Assembly: GCA_036924085.1 (NCBI GenBank)
Contig: JAVGWX010000011.1
Span: 38,416,970-38,480,969 of the forward strand
Direction: 5' to 3'
Origin: Ariolimax columbianus
Lineage: Eukaryota > Mollusca > Gastropoda > Stylommatophora > Arionidae
DNA length: 64,000 bases
Below the pieces are notes generated by a model. That model ran no database searches. It was not told the DNA's origin and saw only the letters and a program-made list of their open reading frames with translations. A program made the translations under genes and the position numbers. Of this stretch, positions 27,940 to 39,034 are shown in pieces (positions within the stretch are counted from its first letter, which is position 1; the number at the start of each line of letters is the position of its first letter).

Positions 27940-28592
27940 TGATATACAGGTCGAGAGCACTTTCGTTGGGTTTAATAGGGAACGTGTGCTGGAATTAGAC
28001 CATCGGAAGACAGGTCAGTTTTACCCTACTAATGACAGGGCGTTGCTACGGTAATCCTGCTCAATCCGAGAGGAATCGCAGGTTTCAGACGTTTGGTCAT
28101 TGACTGACTAATAGCTCTCTCTTGATTCGTTGGGTCTAATAGGGAACGGGTGCTGGTATTAGACCATCGGAAGACAAGTCTGTTTTACCCTACTAATGAC
28201 AGGGCATTGCTACGGTAATCCTGCTCAAGTCGAGAGGAGTCGCAGGTCTCAGACACTTGGTCCACGTGCCTTGGCTGATAAGCCAATCTGAGGGATTACG
28301 GCCCAAACGCCTCTAAGCCGGAATCCCGCCCTGAAACCCAGCACCACTGCGACGGGAGGCAACAATATGGTTGGGACCTGGCTCTCGCGTCTCCAGTCGA
28401 GCCGCAGAAAAAGGTCGCTGCCGTCCCGCCGATCAAAGCGGTCGGGGAGCTGCTCGATATTCACCCCATACGGCGTTGAGGCGTGAAAACCACTAGTAAA
28501 AGACTTGGTTCTCGGTCGGGGTGTCGTAAGCAGTAGAGCAGCCACCTCACTGTGGACCGTTGAGACTCAGCCCTTGATCATGAGATATGTCC
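27940..28592 (+). rRNA. 28S (LSU) rRNA 3' segment, pseudogene with internal duplication
   Basis: Contains LSU 3' landmarks: TAATAGGGAACGTG, TTTTACCCTACTAATGACAG, GGTAATCCTGCTCA, AACGCCTCTAAG and the terminal GACTCAGCCCTTGATCATGA. A block of about 135 bases is present twice (27963-28097 and 28128-28261), with about ten differences. The 3' boundary near 28592 coincides with the natural end of 28S rRNA. The 18S 3' end, 5.8S, spacers and most of 28S are absent. Confidence 0.9.
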
Positions 28593-29349
28593 GCACACCA
28601 GGCGAACAACATCTCCGTGCCATGACCAGGCTTGTCCCCTGGTTAAATGCACTCCTGCCTCGCTCTTTACCTCTGTCTGCTATCAGTCATACCAATGGAC
28701 GCAAAAGAGATGCAGGCCAGCGGACATTGCACCTCCTGCCCTATTGTGACAACCTCACAGGTGGCGGGGAATGCTAGGCGTACCATCACTGCAGAGAAAC
28801 CGAGAAAATAAAGGGAGCAAAGAGATACCCCACTCACATGCATATGCTACGTTTCTGGCAGGACGTGACGATCCTGGGACACAGACACACTGGACTGCCT
28901 CTCTTCCGGGATAGTACAAACTAGTACATAGTCCATCACATCATAACAACACCCTATAGACACGAGTGGTGAAGACTCGATAGTCCTGCAAGACAACTTC
29001 CATAAGAGAGACAACTCTGACCTCAAACAACTGCTGCCTTGCAGATAGGCTGGGGACAGTAAAAGGCTAAGTAGGGCATCACTACAGAAACGCCTGTTGA
29101 AATCGGATGCACAGGGCCACAGGCTTAACGAAACAGTGCAACGTATATCGCTGTATGATGACGGTACAACCTAACAGAAAAAAGTGTGGTACTCATCCTG
29201 TGGAGTCCCACCAGGCAACGAGAGTGCTGGACCCCACGCCTCATAGGGGCCCACCCAATGCTACTGGTGGTCACCCACCCATGTGCTGTGGAGTTAAGGC
29301 AAAAGGTGATGGGGCAAAAACTATTGACCCAAAACCCAAGACCCTCAGA

Positions 29350-30393
29350 ATACTATAGTGGAATGCGGAGGGAGTCATTAACAAAAAGCTTTCCCTAACA
29401 CATCACCTGCATGAAGGCAAGATTGATGTGGCATGTATTCAAGAAACGCACTTCAACAACAACCACAAATTCTCAATCAGAGGATACCAGACCTTCCGTC
29501 TTGATAGAGAAGGTCACAAAGGAGGGGTTCTGATACTGACACGTAACTGCATACCGAGTAGCGCGGTAGCTGTCAATCACACCGGACAAGCAGAAATTGT
29601 AGGAGTGGACATAATGACACAAGAAACAAAGATCCGCATCTTCAACCTGTATGGCCCACCCAACAAAGACCTGTCGCTCTCGAGTATGGAAATCAGCTCC
29701 CTAGTAGTTGGAGACTTCAACAGCCACTCTGAGAGATGGGGATATTCGGACACAGACAACAGAGGTGATGAAGTGGAAGACTGGGAGATGGACACAAATC
29801 TCTATCTCATCAATAGGCCGGAGGACAGCCCTAGCTTCTAGTCTAGAACATGGCATACCACCTCTACTCCAGACTTGGCCTTGTCCACGGTGGATATTCA
29901 CCACAAAATAGACCTCCAGGTGCTCAACCAATTGGCAGGTAGCGACCACATGCCAATTAGGCTAGAAATTGATATGGAAGTAGGCCCACAGGAAATAAAA
30001 CCGCTCCCACGTCGGAACTATAAACGAGCAGAGTGGGACAGATTTGCAATGCTGACAGATGGGCTGTGTGAAACCATCAACACATGGAATAACAATATGA
30101 AACCTATGGTGGAAAGCCCGAATAAAGCAATAATGCAAGCAGCCACCGAAACCATCCAAGAGGGGCAAGGAAAAACTACAAGCCATATTGGAATGATGAA
30201 TTGCAGAAAGCGGAAGACGAAGTCTCAAATGCTAGGAACATGGCAGGAGAGAGAACAATCTATGGAGGCAAATATCGCCCTCAAGGCCATCACGGCGAAA
30301 TACAAAAGAACACTAAACCAAATAACAAGAGACAGCTGGAAAAACAAAACAGAAAGCCTCAATTTAGATAAAGAAGGGAAAAAACTTTACTGA
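29350..30393 (+). pseudogene. Endonuclease part of RNH-LINE 1 ORF2
   Basis: The frame 29428-29841 has ACIQETHF, GGVLILTRNCIPSS, NLYGPPNKD and VVGDFNSHSERWGYSD, the Q-E-T and GDFN motifs of APE endonucleases. A TAG at 29839 and a frameshift lead to 29875-30393, which continues LQVLNQLAGSDHMPIRLEI (the SDH motif) and a linker. The C-terminal part of the linker breaks off at LYSTOP. Confidence 0.85.
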
Positions 30394-30394
30394 G

Positions 30395-32517
30395 CTGTGT
30401 AAGAAAACTGATGGAGCGTATGATAAACACCAGACTGATGTGGCATCTGGAAGAAAAACACATACTAATTCTACAGCAAGCAGGCTTTAGACAGCACAGA
30501 TCCAGTGAGGACCAGATCACTCTCATAGCCTAGGAAATAGAGGATGCTTACCAGGAGAAAAAACACACAGTAGCGGTTTCGATGAAGGCATTTGACAAGG
30601 TGTGGAAAGAGGGACTTTAAGTCAAGCTACGAAGAAGTGAAGTTTGTGGGAAAATGTACAGATGGATCAGCCACTACCTCAAAAACAGAACAGCCAGAGT
30701 TCAAGTACAAGGGCAGATGAGCAAAAAGGTGACACTTGAGCAGGGAGTACCCCAAGGGGAAGTACTGTCACCCACACTTTTCCTGGTGTATATAAACAAC
30801 ATCTCAGAGAATATACCAAGAAGAGTCCACAGCTCCATGTTTGCAGACGATCAGGCTATGTGGACTTCTGAGAAAAATCTCACCATAGCAAGCAATCGGA
30901 TGCAGCAGGCCCTAACATCGTTGGAGGAGTGGGCAAACTAATGGCTGGTCAAAATAAATGAGGAAAAAACAAGATGTATGATATTCTCGCTTACAAATAA
31001 AACCCAGAACATCAAAATAAGTCTTAACGGCAAATATATGCGGCCAAACGACAACCCCAAACTACCTGGGAGTCACATTTGATCGTCACATGACATGGAA
31101 AAGTCAGTACGAGAGAAACCGAATGAGAGCCAGACAAAGAATGACAATCATGAGGAAACTTGCTGGCACAAGCTGGGGAGCAGACGAAAGTATACTAAAG
31201 AAACTGTACACTGGAAGAGTGAGACCAGTTCTAGAGTATGGCATTGCGGCATGGACAACAGCAGCAAAGGTGAACTTTGATAAAATTAGCAAACTTCAAA
31301 ACCAAGCCATGAGAGTTATAACAGGAGGCATGAAGTCAACGCCAATTGTAGAACTTGAAAAGATTATAAATCTGCAATCCATGACCGACAGAAGAGACTG
31401 CAAAGCCCAACAGCAAGCAGAGAAACTCAGAAGACTGACAGACCATCCAATGCATCAGAGACTAAATAGATTTGGAAATTGGAAACTAAAGCGGAGAATC
31501 TTTGCAGAAACAGCCAAAACAAAGATGAGCGAAGACCCTATGAACACATTAACAACACCAAAGCCCATATCTACTGTACACAAACCTACCTGGAAGCAGC
31601 ATATCATTCCAGAGGTGGTAGAAAATATACCAGGTATTGGAAACAAGAACAGCCAGACTGAAAAAGAAAGAAGAGACATAACCTTGAGGTACATAATGAA
31701 AAACTACCCAAGCATGGACTGGACCCATGCATACATCGACGGTTCTGTAACAAACACAATACAGAAAGGAAGGGCAGGGGTATTCCTGAGCCTACCAAAT
31801 GGTAGAAAAATAACACTGTCAGTGGCAACTGGAAAATACTCAAGCAATTTCAGAGCGGAGGCAGAGGCACTGAGGGCTGCAGTAGAAGAAATGCTGACAG
31901 GCAAAAGAAATGAAAGCCAGATAGTCCTGTTTACAGATGCCCTGGCCGTAGTCACAGCACTAAAAAAGCTAGAAAAATACTAACTTAATGATTTAAGAGC
32001 AGTACTCTGTCAACTATGCCAGCAGTCCGCACCAACAAGAGTAGTGGTACAGTGGGTTCCATCCCACTGTAACATCCAAGGCAACGAGGAGGCAGACAGA
32101 CTGGCAAAAGAAGGTGCAAGACTACCACAACCAGATTCTAGTGTGACTTACGAAGAGTCCAAAAGGCTTATTAGAGCCAGATACATGGCCAAATGGGAAA
32201 CAGAACATACTGGCTACACAAAAAATGATGCCTATTACCAGTTGAACAGAAGAGAGTAGGTCGTGGTCTTCAGACTCCGCACAGGCCACAACAGACTGAG
32301 GTACCACCTATTCAATAAACTGAAGATAGGTGGCACTGACGAATGCACTTGTGGTACCGGGAAAATGACCGCTGAACATCTGCTGCAAAACTGCCCCGAC
32401 ATACGAGGACCAGAGAAAGCACATGTGGCCATCACCAGTGGCAACACTAGACAAGCTCTATGGCAGTGTCGACAGCCTCAGGATGACCGCTGCTTTTTTC
32501 GAAAAAATACAGGTTGA
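30395..32517 (+). pseudogene. Reverse transcriptase, RNase H and C-terminus of RNH-LINE 1 ORF2
   Basis: The RT region, in broken frames to 31080, holds QQAGFRQHRSSEDQ, KAFDKVWKEGL, GVPQGEVLSPTLFLVYINN and FADDQAMW (motif C with Phe). From 31090 a single frame runs to 32517 with only two stops, TAA at 31981 and TAG at 32257. It covers MRVITGGMKSTPIVELE, RNase H (AYIDGSVTNT, AEAEALRAA, LFTDALAVVTAL, then WVPSHCNIQGNEEADRLAKE) and the Cys-rich ECTCGTGKMTAEHLLQNCP end. The catalytic Asp/Glu set of RNase H is present. Confidence 0.85.
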
Positions 32518-32550
32518 CTTTATACAGCGTACGAAGAAGAAGAAATAACT

Positions 32551-32935
32551 TTGAATTCTTCTTGTCTAGACACTGTAAGTCGGTTTTTCCTCATAACTGT
32601 AATCCCACTATCACCTTTGTCACTCTTTTTTGTTTGTATCCTTTCCAGCATGTTTATATCCCCTCCGTGATAAGGACTCCACACCTGTACATAGTACTCC
32701 GATCTAGATCTAGGATCTAACTAATGCTTTATACAGTTTGACTATCACTTCCTTGCTCCTATGTTTAATATTTCTTTTTATCATACCTAACATTGCATTT
32801 GTCTTTTTCACTGCTACCTGAACCTGCTCACTCACCTTACCTGTATGATCTATTATAACCCCCAGGTCCCTGTTGTTCGTATGCACCATGATGTCACTGT
32901 GCAGGACACACTTGACATCCTTAGCAGCCATGTTA
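32551..32935 (-). mobile_element. CR1-like LINE, right part of the interrupted copy
   Basis: The minus frame 32710-32931 encodes NNRDLGVIIDHTGKVSEQVQ and VAVKKTNAMLGMIKRNIKHR, then EVIVKLYKALVRS. It continues towards 32551 through ERIQ... and FLCLDKKNS. It aligns end to end with 26405-26689 once the 5.85-kb insertion is removed. Confidence 0.85.
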
Positions 32936-33054
32936 ACAAGCTACAATACAAAGGCATGGTTTTTCTATTTTCTTTCCCACTTTTCAGGATTTAATTTGAA
33001 ACGCTCTCGTACATGTTTTATGATACTGTATAAATTCAGTTAATATAACAATCA

Positions 33055-35370
33055 AAGATGATTCATCAAGTCGAAACTAAAAGGAAAGTGTATGGGGAGA
33101 AATATAAAGTGGGGGTGAAAAAAACTGATTGGGGTAAGCTATAGATGTCCATCAAGTCAAAAAGAAGAAGATGAGGAGCTGATTAGTAGCATAGCAAAGG
33201 CAAGTGAAGAGAAATTATTATTATTGGGGGATTCCAACTTTCCAGAAATAAAATGGGATATTGCTGAAACACTTGTAGAGTCAAAACCTTTTGTTAAGTG
33301 CACAACTGACAATTTTTAAATTCAACATGTAGAAGCAGCCACCAGAGACAAAAACACACTCGACCTAGTTTTTACTACAGATGAAAATATGATTGAAAAC
33401 ATTACTGTTGGAGAATTGTTTGGCTCAAGTGACCATCAAATCATCCGTTGGGATCTTATTGCAGGGAAAGAAGTAAACATAAACACGCAAACATACGACT
33501 ACTGTAGGGAAATTGTTAAGAAGATGAAAGAGGCAGTGACCCACATAATCTGGAAAGATATTGTCAGAGGAACAGATGTTGAACAGGAGTGGGAGAGTTT
33601 TAAAACAGTTCTAGAAAAGCTAAAAGAGGAATGTGTTCCATGTAGGGAGGTAAACCCCAAGCGTAAAAAGTTGATAACTAGATTTGTAGCTAAATGTAGA
33701 AGAGATCAAAATAAAGCATGGAAAAAATATATAGAGGCGGGTAAATCAAAAGAAACATATTTAAAATATTTGGACAAGCAGAACATAGCTCAAAAAGTGA
33801 ATAAAGCAGCAAAAATAAGACTCAGAAAAAAAAACTTGTTCAGAGGATCAAGACTGATAGTAAAAGCTTCTTTTCTTATGTTAGAAATAAACAAAGAACG
33901 AAAGACAAAGTAGGCCCTCTCATAGACAGTGCAGGAAAAATAATAAGCGAGAATAGGGAGGCAGCTAATCTACTCAATCAGTACTTTGGCAGTCTACACA
34001 AAAGACGACTGCTCCAAGATACCAGAGCTTATAGATATCTTTCAAAGAGACATGTAAACAGCGGGATTAAGATCAATCTGTATTATAGAGGAAATGGTTT
34101 TTTAAAAATGTGAGGGGTTGAAAGTGCATAAATGTCCAGGTCAAGAGATCAACTAGCAAAACGATTGGCTATATTATGTTCTCAATCACTTGCAAAAGGG
34201 ATTGTTCCACGGGATTGGAAAGATGCAGGAGTGATCCCCTTATTCAATAAGGGTAAACAATCAGATCCAGCAAATTATAGACCGGTGAGTTTAACGAGCA
34301 TAGTCTGTAAATTGTTAGAATCAATAATCAAAGAAAACATTGTAATGCATTTAGACGAGTTTAATCTAATCAGAAATAGTTAGCATGGGTTTACTAGAGG
34401 GAGATCATGCTTAACAAATCTATTAGAATTCATGGAGAAGGTTACTATGATGATAGATAAAGGGGAGCCAGGGGATGTTATTTATCTAGATTTTGCAGAG
34501 GCCTTTGATAGAGTACCTCATGAAAGATTATTTCAGAAGCTAAAATCACATGGAATAGGTGGGGAAGTTGCCAAATAGATAGAAAATTGATTAACGGGAA
34601 GGAGGCAGAGAGTGGACATAAATAAGGAGTACTCTGAGTGGTGTGAAGTGAAAAGTGGAGGGCTCGGTTTTGAGACCAATTTTGTTCCTGATATACATAA
34701 TGATTTGGACATTGATATAGGATCCATGATTGCAAAATTTGCTGATGACACAAAACTATGCAGTAGTGTCTCATCTAAAGCACAAGTGGATATATTGAGG
34801 TCGGATTTAGGTAAAATTCAAGAATGGTTTGTAAGCTGGCAAATGGTGTTTAATGTAGATAAATGTACAGTCATCCACATGGGTAGATCCAATATGGAAC
34901 ATAACTACAGAATGGGCGAGAGCAATAACCCTGGAAAGGGTGCAAAGATGAGCTACACAAATTATCGCGGGGTTTCAAAATTATAGTTATGAGGAAAGAC
35001 TAAAAAAAACTGGTTTTCAGTGTCTAGAACAAAGAAGAATTCAAGGTGACTTAATATAAGGGTATAAATTAACAAATGGAAAGGACTATACCAAGTTTTT
35101 CAAGTACAACCGGCTACAAGAACAAGAGGGCCCAACTTCAAATTGTTTAAAGGCAGGTCTAGATTAGATATTAGGAAACATTTTTTAGTCAGAGAATGGT
35201 AAATTCTTAGAATGCATTGCCGCAGGATGTAGTAGAAGTAGAGTCAGTTTTAATGCATTCAAAAATAGATTGGATGCTCACAGTATTTTCGGTATCCATA
35301 GAGTGAAATGAACTGGTTGTATACAGACTCTTTAGAGCCTTCTAAACCAGTTTAATGAAGTTAAGTTTAG
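33055..35370 (+). mobile_element. CR1-like LINE, longest copy
   Basis: The 5' end starts within the endonuclease (VGV-YRP(P)S region, then LLLLGDSNFPEIKWDI). Frame 33389-33913 carries FGSSDHQIIRWDL. The RT runs 34100-34970 with GIVPRDWKDAGVIPLFNKG, NYRPVSLTSIVCKLLESIIK, GDVIYLDFAEAFDRVPHERL and KFADDTKLCSS. The LINE C-terminus and 3' end run to TTTAATGAAGTTAAGTT at 35365. Frames are broken by stops and small deletions. The copy is 5'-truncated. Confidence 0.9.
33389..33913 (+). pseudogene. Open part of CR1-like ORF2 (end of endonuclease and linker)
   Basis: Open frame of 174 codons beginning MIENITVGELFGSSDHQIIR with the terminal SDH of the APE endonuclease, then a basic linker rich in Lys and Arg. 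It is disconnected from the RT frame by a frameshift. Confidence 0.7.
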
Positions 35371-35419
35371 AAATCTGGTGTTAGGCCCATATTATTTTGT
35401 AACCAACGACATATAGTGG

Positions 35420-35535
35420 AAGATGTGGTCAGCATCAAGCCGGCCGCCTTTACTTCCCAGAATTTTTTTTGTACCCAATTTCTGTGGCTGGGTCGACCAG
35501 TGGCCAGTTTGTGATCAGAAAAAAAAAATCCTGTG
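35420..35535 (-). mobile_element. tRNA-SINE 3' part
   Basis: The minus strand gives GTCGACCCAGCCACAGAAAT, TGGGTAC, CTGGGAAGTAAAGGCGGCC and GATGCTGACCAC, the same body as 23320-23420. Confidence 0.5.
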
Positions 35536-35689
35536 TCAACAGTGCGCTACCGCAGTCCCCACAATTAATAGTGTTGGCGGAGAAAAGCTAGATGGGAATA
35601 GAGTGGAAAGCCCTGGCGCTAGTCTGAAAAAAAAATCTCAGAAACAGAACATCAAACACAAGAAGCCCATATCAAGAAAAATTTCTCAT

Positions 35690-36420
35690 GATTGAGAAGG
35701 AAATGGAGAGAGCTAAAGTGGACATATTGAGGGGTTTAAGAACACAAATGGGCAGGCTAGGGCCCTTTCAGCACACACTGGAGGTTACTTTGTATTCTCA
35801 GGGAGAGAAATGAGCGGTTATGGCGGAGTTGGTTTTGTTTCATTGAAAGAGTGTCTTCAGCAATGCTTGGATATGATCAGGTCCTCAAGATCAGATTAAA
35901 AAGGAAACAGAAACATCACAATAATACATGTGTGCGCACCAACTGCAGCAGAAGAAAAGATAGACAAGTTTGACTATGATTTACAAAAGGCCACAGAATA
36001 AAGTAGTGAAATGAGACATCATGATAATCATGGGAGATTTCAATGCGAAAAGAGGAAACGACAGACACAAAAAAAAAAAAAAAAAAGAAAAAGAGTACAG
36101 GGGCTATCTGGATTAGGGCTCAAAAATTAAAGTTGAAAACAGCTAATGGAATTGTATGGGAAACAATTTCTCCATCGCAAATACTCACTTTAAACAACAT
36201 CCCAGACGACTATATACGTTGGCTTCACAGGATGGGAAAAGCAGTAATCTAATAGACTACATTCTAATGCCAAAAAGATGGAGGTCAGGTGTAAAATCCG
36301 AAAAGACACTACCAGGTGCAGACTAAGACTCAGATCACCAGCTACTAGTCGCGGACATTAAGACAAACAGCTGCTAGACCAATACGCTATGACGTCAGTC
36401 TAATACCACTAGAATATATA
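35690..36420 (+). mobile_element. LINE F, endonuclease region
   Basis: Broken frames give MERAKVDILRGLRTQMGRLG, APTAAEEKIDKFDYDLQKAT, IIMGDFNAK (shifted) and LIDYILMPKRWRSGVKSEKT with SDHQLLVADIK, the landmarks of the endonuclease of a craniofacial-development-protein-2-like LINE class. An 18-base A tract lies near 36069. Confidence 0.75.
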
Positions 36421-36439
36421 ATAGAGGTAACGAATAAAT

Positions 36440-36640
36440 TTGCGATGCTCATGGCAGTGCAAGAAGACATGACACTCGAACCTCCAACACAGGCAGGAAA
36501 TATTCTCATTTCATCTGCAAGTAGCATCATACCTAGAAAATGGCACAAACATCAGAATTACATCACAGAAAAGACCATGAAACTCAAAGAAGAAAGAAAA
36601 AAAAGTTCTGGGACAGAGCGCAGTAGGAACATTTACCTTG
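36440..36640 (+). mobile_element. Probable LINE linker sequence
   Basis: Basic, lysine-rich frame (RKWHKHQNYITEKTMKLKEE) in continuity with the LINE pieces on both sides. Assignment rests on context. Confidence 0.35.
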
Positions 36641-36900
36641 AAAAAAACAAATTGCTAGAATTCAAGTTCAAGGACATATTAATAGAAATGTTACAGAGTA
36701 CTGCGTGTCCCAATGGGGAGTCCTGCCCCTTATTTTTACATACAATAAATCAGACAATATTGCAAAAAATAGCACATACCAGTTTTTGCAGACGATCTTG
36801 CCTTTTAGGTCTTCGAAGAAAGCATCGCCACAGCAAGCATTTGGAACAGTATGTCCTAACCATCCCGTTCCACCTTCTCAAGTTTGCTTCGGGGAGAGCC
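36640..36900 (+). mobile_element. RNH-LINE RT fragment
   Basis: The frame QWGVLPLIFTYNKSDNIAKN followed by STYQFLQTILPF corresponds to the GVxQGxVLSPTLFL...FADDL region of RNH-LINE RTs, with small deletions that break it. Confidence 0.55.
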
Positions 36901-37019
36901 ACTGTAAGCAGCCACCAAAGATAGTCATCAAGAGTACCTAACTCTACTATCAGTAAGATTAGCAACAACGTCACTGGGGAAGTGGGTCAAAAAATTATAG
37001 TGCAGACATTTTTATGAAA

Positions 37020-37480
37020 ACCCCATACACAATCGGATTTTTCAAAACAAACAACATATCTCTAATTAATGGCGGAGTGGCAATGAAGAACCTTAGATAT
37101 CAGATGATACAGTTTTGATGGCAGCAAGTGAGAAAGAATTGCAGAAGCTTGTCACAACAATGTACAAAATAAGTCAAGAGCTTGGATTAGACAAACAAAA
37201 AGAAAACTAACAACCCATAAGAGTAAGATCCAGAGCTGTCATGAATTGCATGAGAAGTGCAGCCAAAAAGACAATCCGCAATACCATGTTGAGGCAGATA
37301 GTGGAGACAAACACAGTTAGTGCCTACATTGACGCCCACAAAATCAAGTGGTTTGGTCATTCAGTCAGAATGCATTATGACCAGCCTGCATCAAAAGCAT
37401 ATCTTATGTAGGTCTCTGGTCCACGAGCAAGAGGCAGATCACACAGTCAATGGATCGAGGGTGTCTCCGATCACTTATGA
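37020..37480 (+). mobile_element. LINE F RT fragment joined to LINE I C-terminus
   Basis: 37075-37200 reads MKNLRYQMIQF with SEKELQKLVTT in a shifted frame, the RT motif C region with ADD lost. 37300-37460 reads AHKIKWFGHSVRMHYDQPAS and GPRARGRSHSQWIEGV, the end of another LINE class. Confidence 0.6.
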
Positions 37481-37489
37481 AGTTACAAC

Positions 37490-37790
37490 TAACGACAGCA
37501 CAAGCCCCCCCCCCCCCCCCCCCCCACTTGGTGATAAGATCTATGCATCCCACCTCTCTGCGACGCTGTATGGCAAGAGCAGTAGGACAAAATAAGAAAG
37601 ACACTTGGAAAAAGTGACAAGAAACCATATAGGTCGGATCATCCCGTAACCGGTGAGGTTGTTGGGGCACCCCATGCCTTCTGTCAGTGGGCACGCTCGT
37701 GCTTCCTCTGGTCGGAGATTGGTGCACTCTTTTATATTGTCCTACAACCTCTTCGTCATCCATCTTCTTGCACCCTGCCATGCAGGATTG
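37490..37790 (-). mobile_element. LINE G 3' fragment and shared block; C tract at 37505-37525
   Basis: The minus frame contains DPTYMVSCHF, RRHGVPQQPHRLRDD and the reverse of the AVRRP-type end of LINE G. The block 37530-37600 is nearly the same as 22940-23030. The C tract interrupts an apparent ORF. Confidence 0.55.
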
Positions 37791-37839
37791 TATTTACAAG
37801 ACCATTTGATCTCAGATATATGGCAGTATCAAGTGAATT

Positions 37840-38285
37840 TTCATTCTTTGACCATTGCCAAGTATGCAGATAAAAATAAAACTACTGGAACAGGTACAGA
37901 GTTTCTCTAATCTAGGTCATATAATAGCGGAAGAAGGGAGCTGTGAAAAAAAAAAGCTGAAAGAATAGGTATGGCAAGATGGTATTCAGTAACATTTAAC
38001 CCATTCTGACATTCAAACAGAGAAACAAAAAAATTGAAAAAGAGAATTGTCATACACTCATCACCACTTTATGGTGCAGAAACAATGACACTGAATAAAA
38101 ATTTGGAAAAGAGTATCGAAGCCTTTGAAATATGGGTATATAGAAGATTGGGTCGCATTTCTTGGAAAGAGAAGAAAATAAATGTGGAGGTATTGAAAAA
38201 GTAGTTGTTTGGATGAAAATAGATTTAAAATCAAGGTTAGTTATTTTGACCATATAACAAACAAGGTAGAAAGTCTGAACCTCAC
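37840..38285 (+). mobile_element. LINE F, C-terminal fragment
   Basis: Frames give FHSLTIAKYADKNKTTG, GMARWYSVTFNP, PLYGAETMTLNKNLEKSIEA and FEIWVYRRLGRISWKEKKIN. The same region occurs in the NHL intron at 11895-12260. Confidence 0.75.
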
Positions 38286-38329
38286 CATAGCATTGTATCA
38301 GCTGGTCGAAGAAGCATCATCATAGCATG

Positions 38330-38595
38330 AGCTGACAATAGTCAGCGACTTGTAGCTTGCATCAAGGTCAGTAAACCAGAGCTGACCAATGCCTTATTCC
38401 ACTTTGAAGTGGTGGCCCTGGAAACCGGCTGCACTAGTGTAGTCTAGCTAAGAGGATATGATCGGAGTTATAAGGCAAACCCGTTACCTAAAAATATCAG
38501 CGGAAACCAGATGTCGAGGCAAAAGGTACAGATATTGCAGCCTCACTGTAAACTAAGAGTCCTTTTCAGGACTAATGCCGAAGAAGAATACTGAA
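38330..38595 (+). mobile_element. SINE-A copy
   Basis: TGTAGCTTGCATCAAGGTCA, ACCAGAGCTGACCAATGCC, GGCCCTGGAAACCGGCTGCA, TATTGCAGCCTCACTGTAAA and TCCTTTTCAGGACTAATGCC, followed by GAAGAAGAA. Confidence 0.85.
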
Positions 38596-38684
38596 TGAAA
38601 ACAGTGAGGATAGTAGTATTCTTCACAGAAAGGAGGTAGCGTATTTCTGTCACAGCCAAACCGTAACGACATAAATAAACTACA

Positions 38685-38900
38685 TAGAAGAGATCAGTCT
38701 TTTCTTTCAGTTCCAAACACGACACACTTAAGAGTCAGTAGATACTTGAACCGCATCAATCCCCAGCACCTGTCCTTGTGCAGACATTGCTCTCACCTTA
38801 ATGACACAGACACCTGCTCATTGAGTGCAACGTTTCTTGTGAAAGAAGGTGTGAAACCTGCGGAAATTTACAGACAGCAATCACAGTAAGACATTTGAAG
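38685..38900 (+). mobile_element. RNH-LINE C-terminal fragment
   Basis: The plus strand reads VSRYLNRINPQHLSLCRHCS then LIECNVSCERRCETC, the Cys-rich terminus. It is the counterpart of 8590-8895. Confidence 0.5.
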
Positions 38901-39034
38901 TAGTATATCTGTGAGTGATGATCCCGGCCATGGTGGCTCGCAATCAAAAAATAGTCAAGTCGAGTTTTCTGGGACAAACTTGGCATCATTCATATTGATT
39001 TTCTACCCCATTGTGCCACTATCAACAGTACACA

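Larger units (their letters stand above)
26690..32542 (+). mobile_element. Chimeric insertion: 18S rRNA + 28S rRNA + RNH-LINE 1
   Basis: The unit runs 18S 5' part (26702-27927), 28S 3' part (about 27940-28592) and RNH-LINE 1 (28593-32542, ending in a GAAGAAGAAGAA tail). It sits inside one CR1-like copy whose halves are 26405-26689 and 32551-32935. The flanks carry AAATCACT (26682-26689) and AAATAACT (32543-32550), an 8-bp direct repeat with one mismatch. Orientation, tail and flanks fit target-primed reverse transcription with template jumps from the LINE RNA to rRNA. Eleven bases (26691-26701) before the 18S start are unexplained, perhaps external spacer. Confidence 0.75.
28593..32542 (+). 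mobile_element. RNH-LINE 1, longest copy (endonuclease, RT, RNase H)
   Basis: Layout: a 5' region with little readable protein (28593-29340; part recurs at 50805-51030 and 13790-13830); APE-type endonuclease (29350-29960); RT (about 30395-31080); thumb, RNase H and Cys-rich C-terminus (31090-32517); GAA tail. Families of this kind belong to the RNase-H-bearing I/Nimb-like group. The element is inactive: frames are broken and a stretch between endonuclease and RT is missing. Confidence 0.9.

Noticed and set aside
26702..28592. Functional ribosomal RNA genes
   Set aside because: The 18S lacks its 3' third, 5.8S and most of 28S are missing, a 28S block is duplicated, and normally invariant bases are changed.
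26824..28777. ORFs of 63-98 codons over the rRNA segment
   Set aside because: Chance frames within rRNA sequence on both strands.
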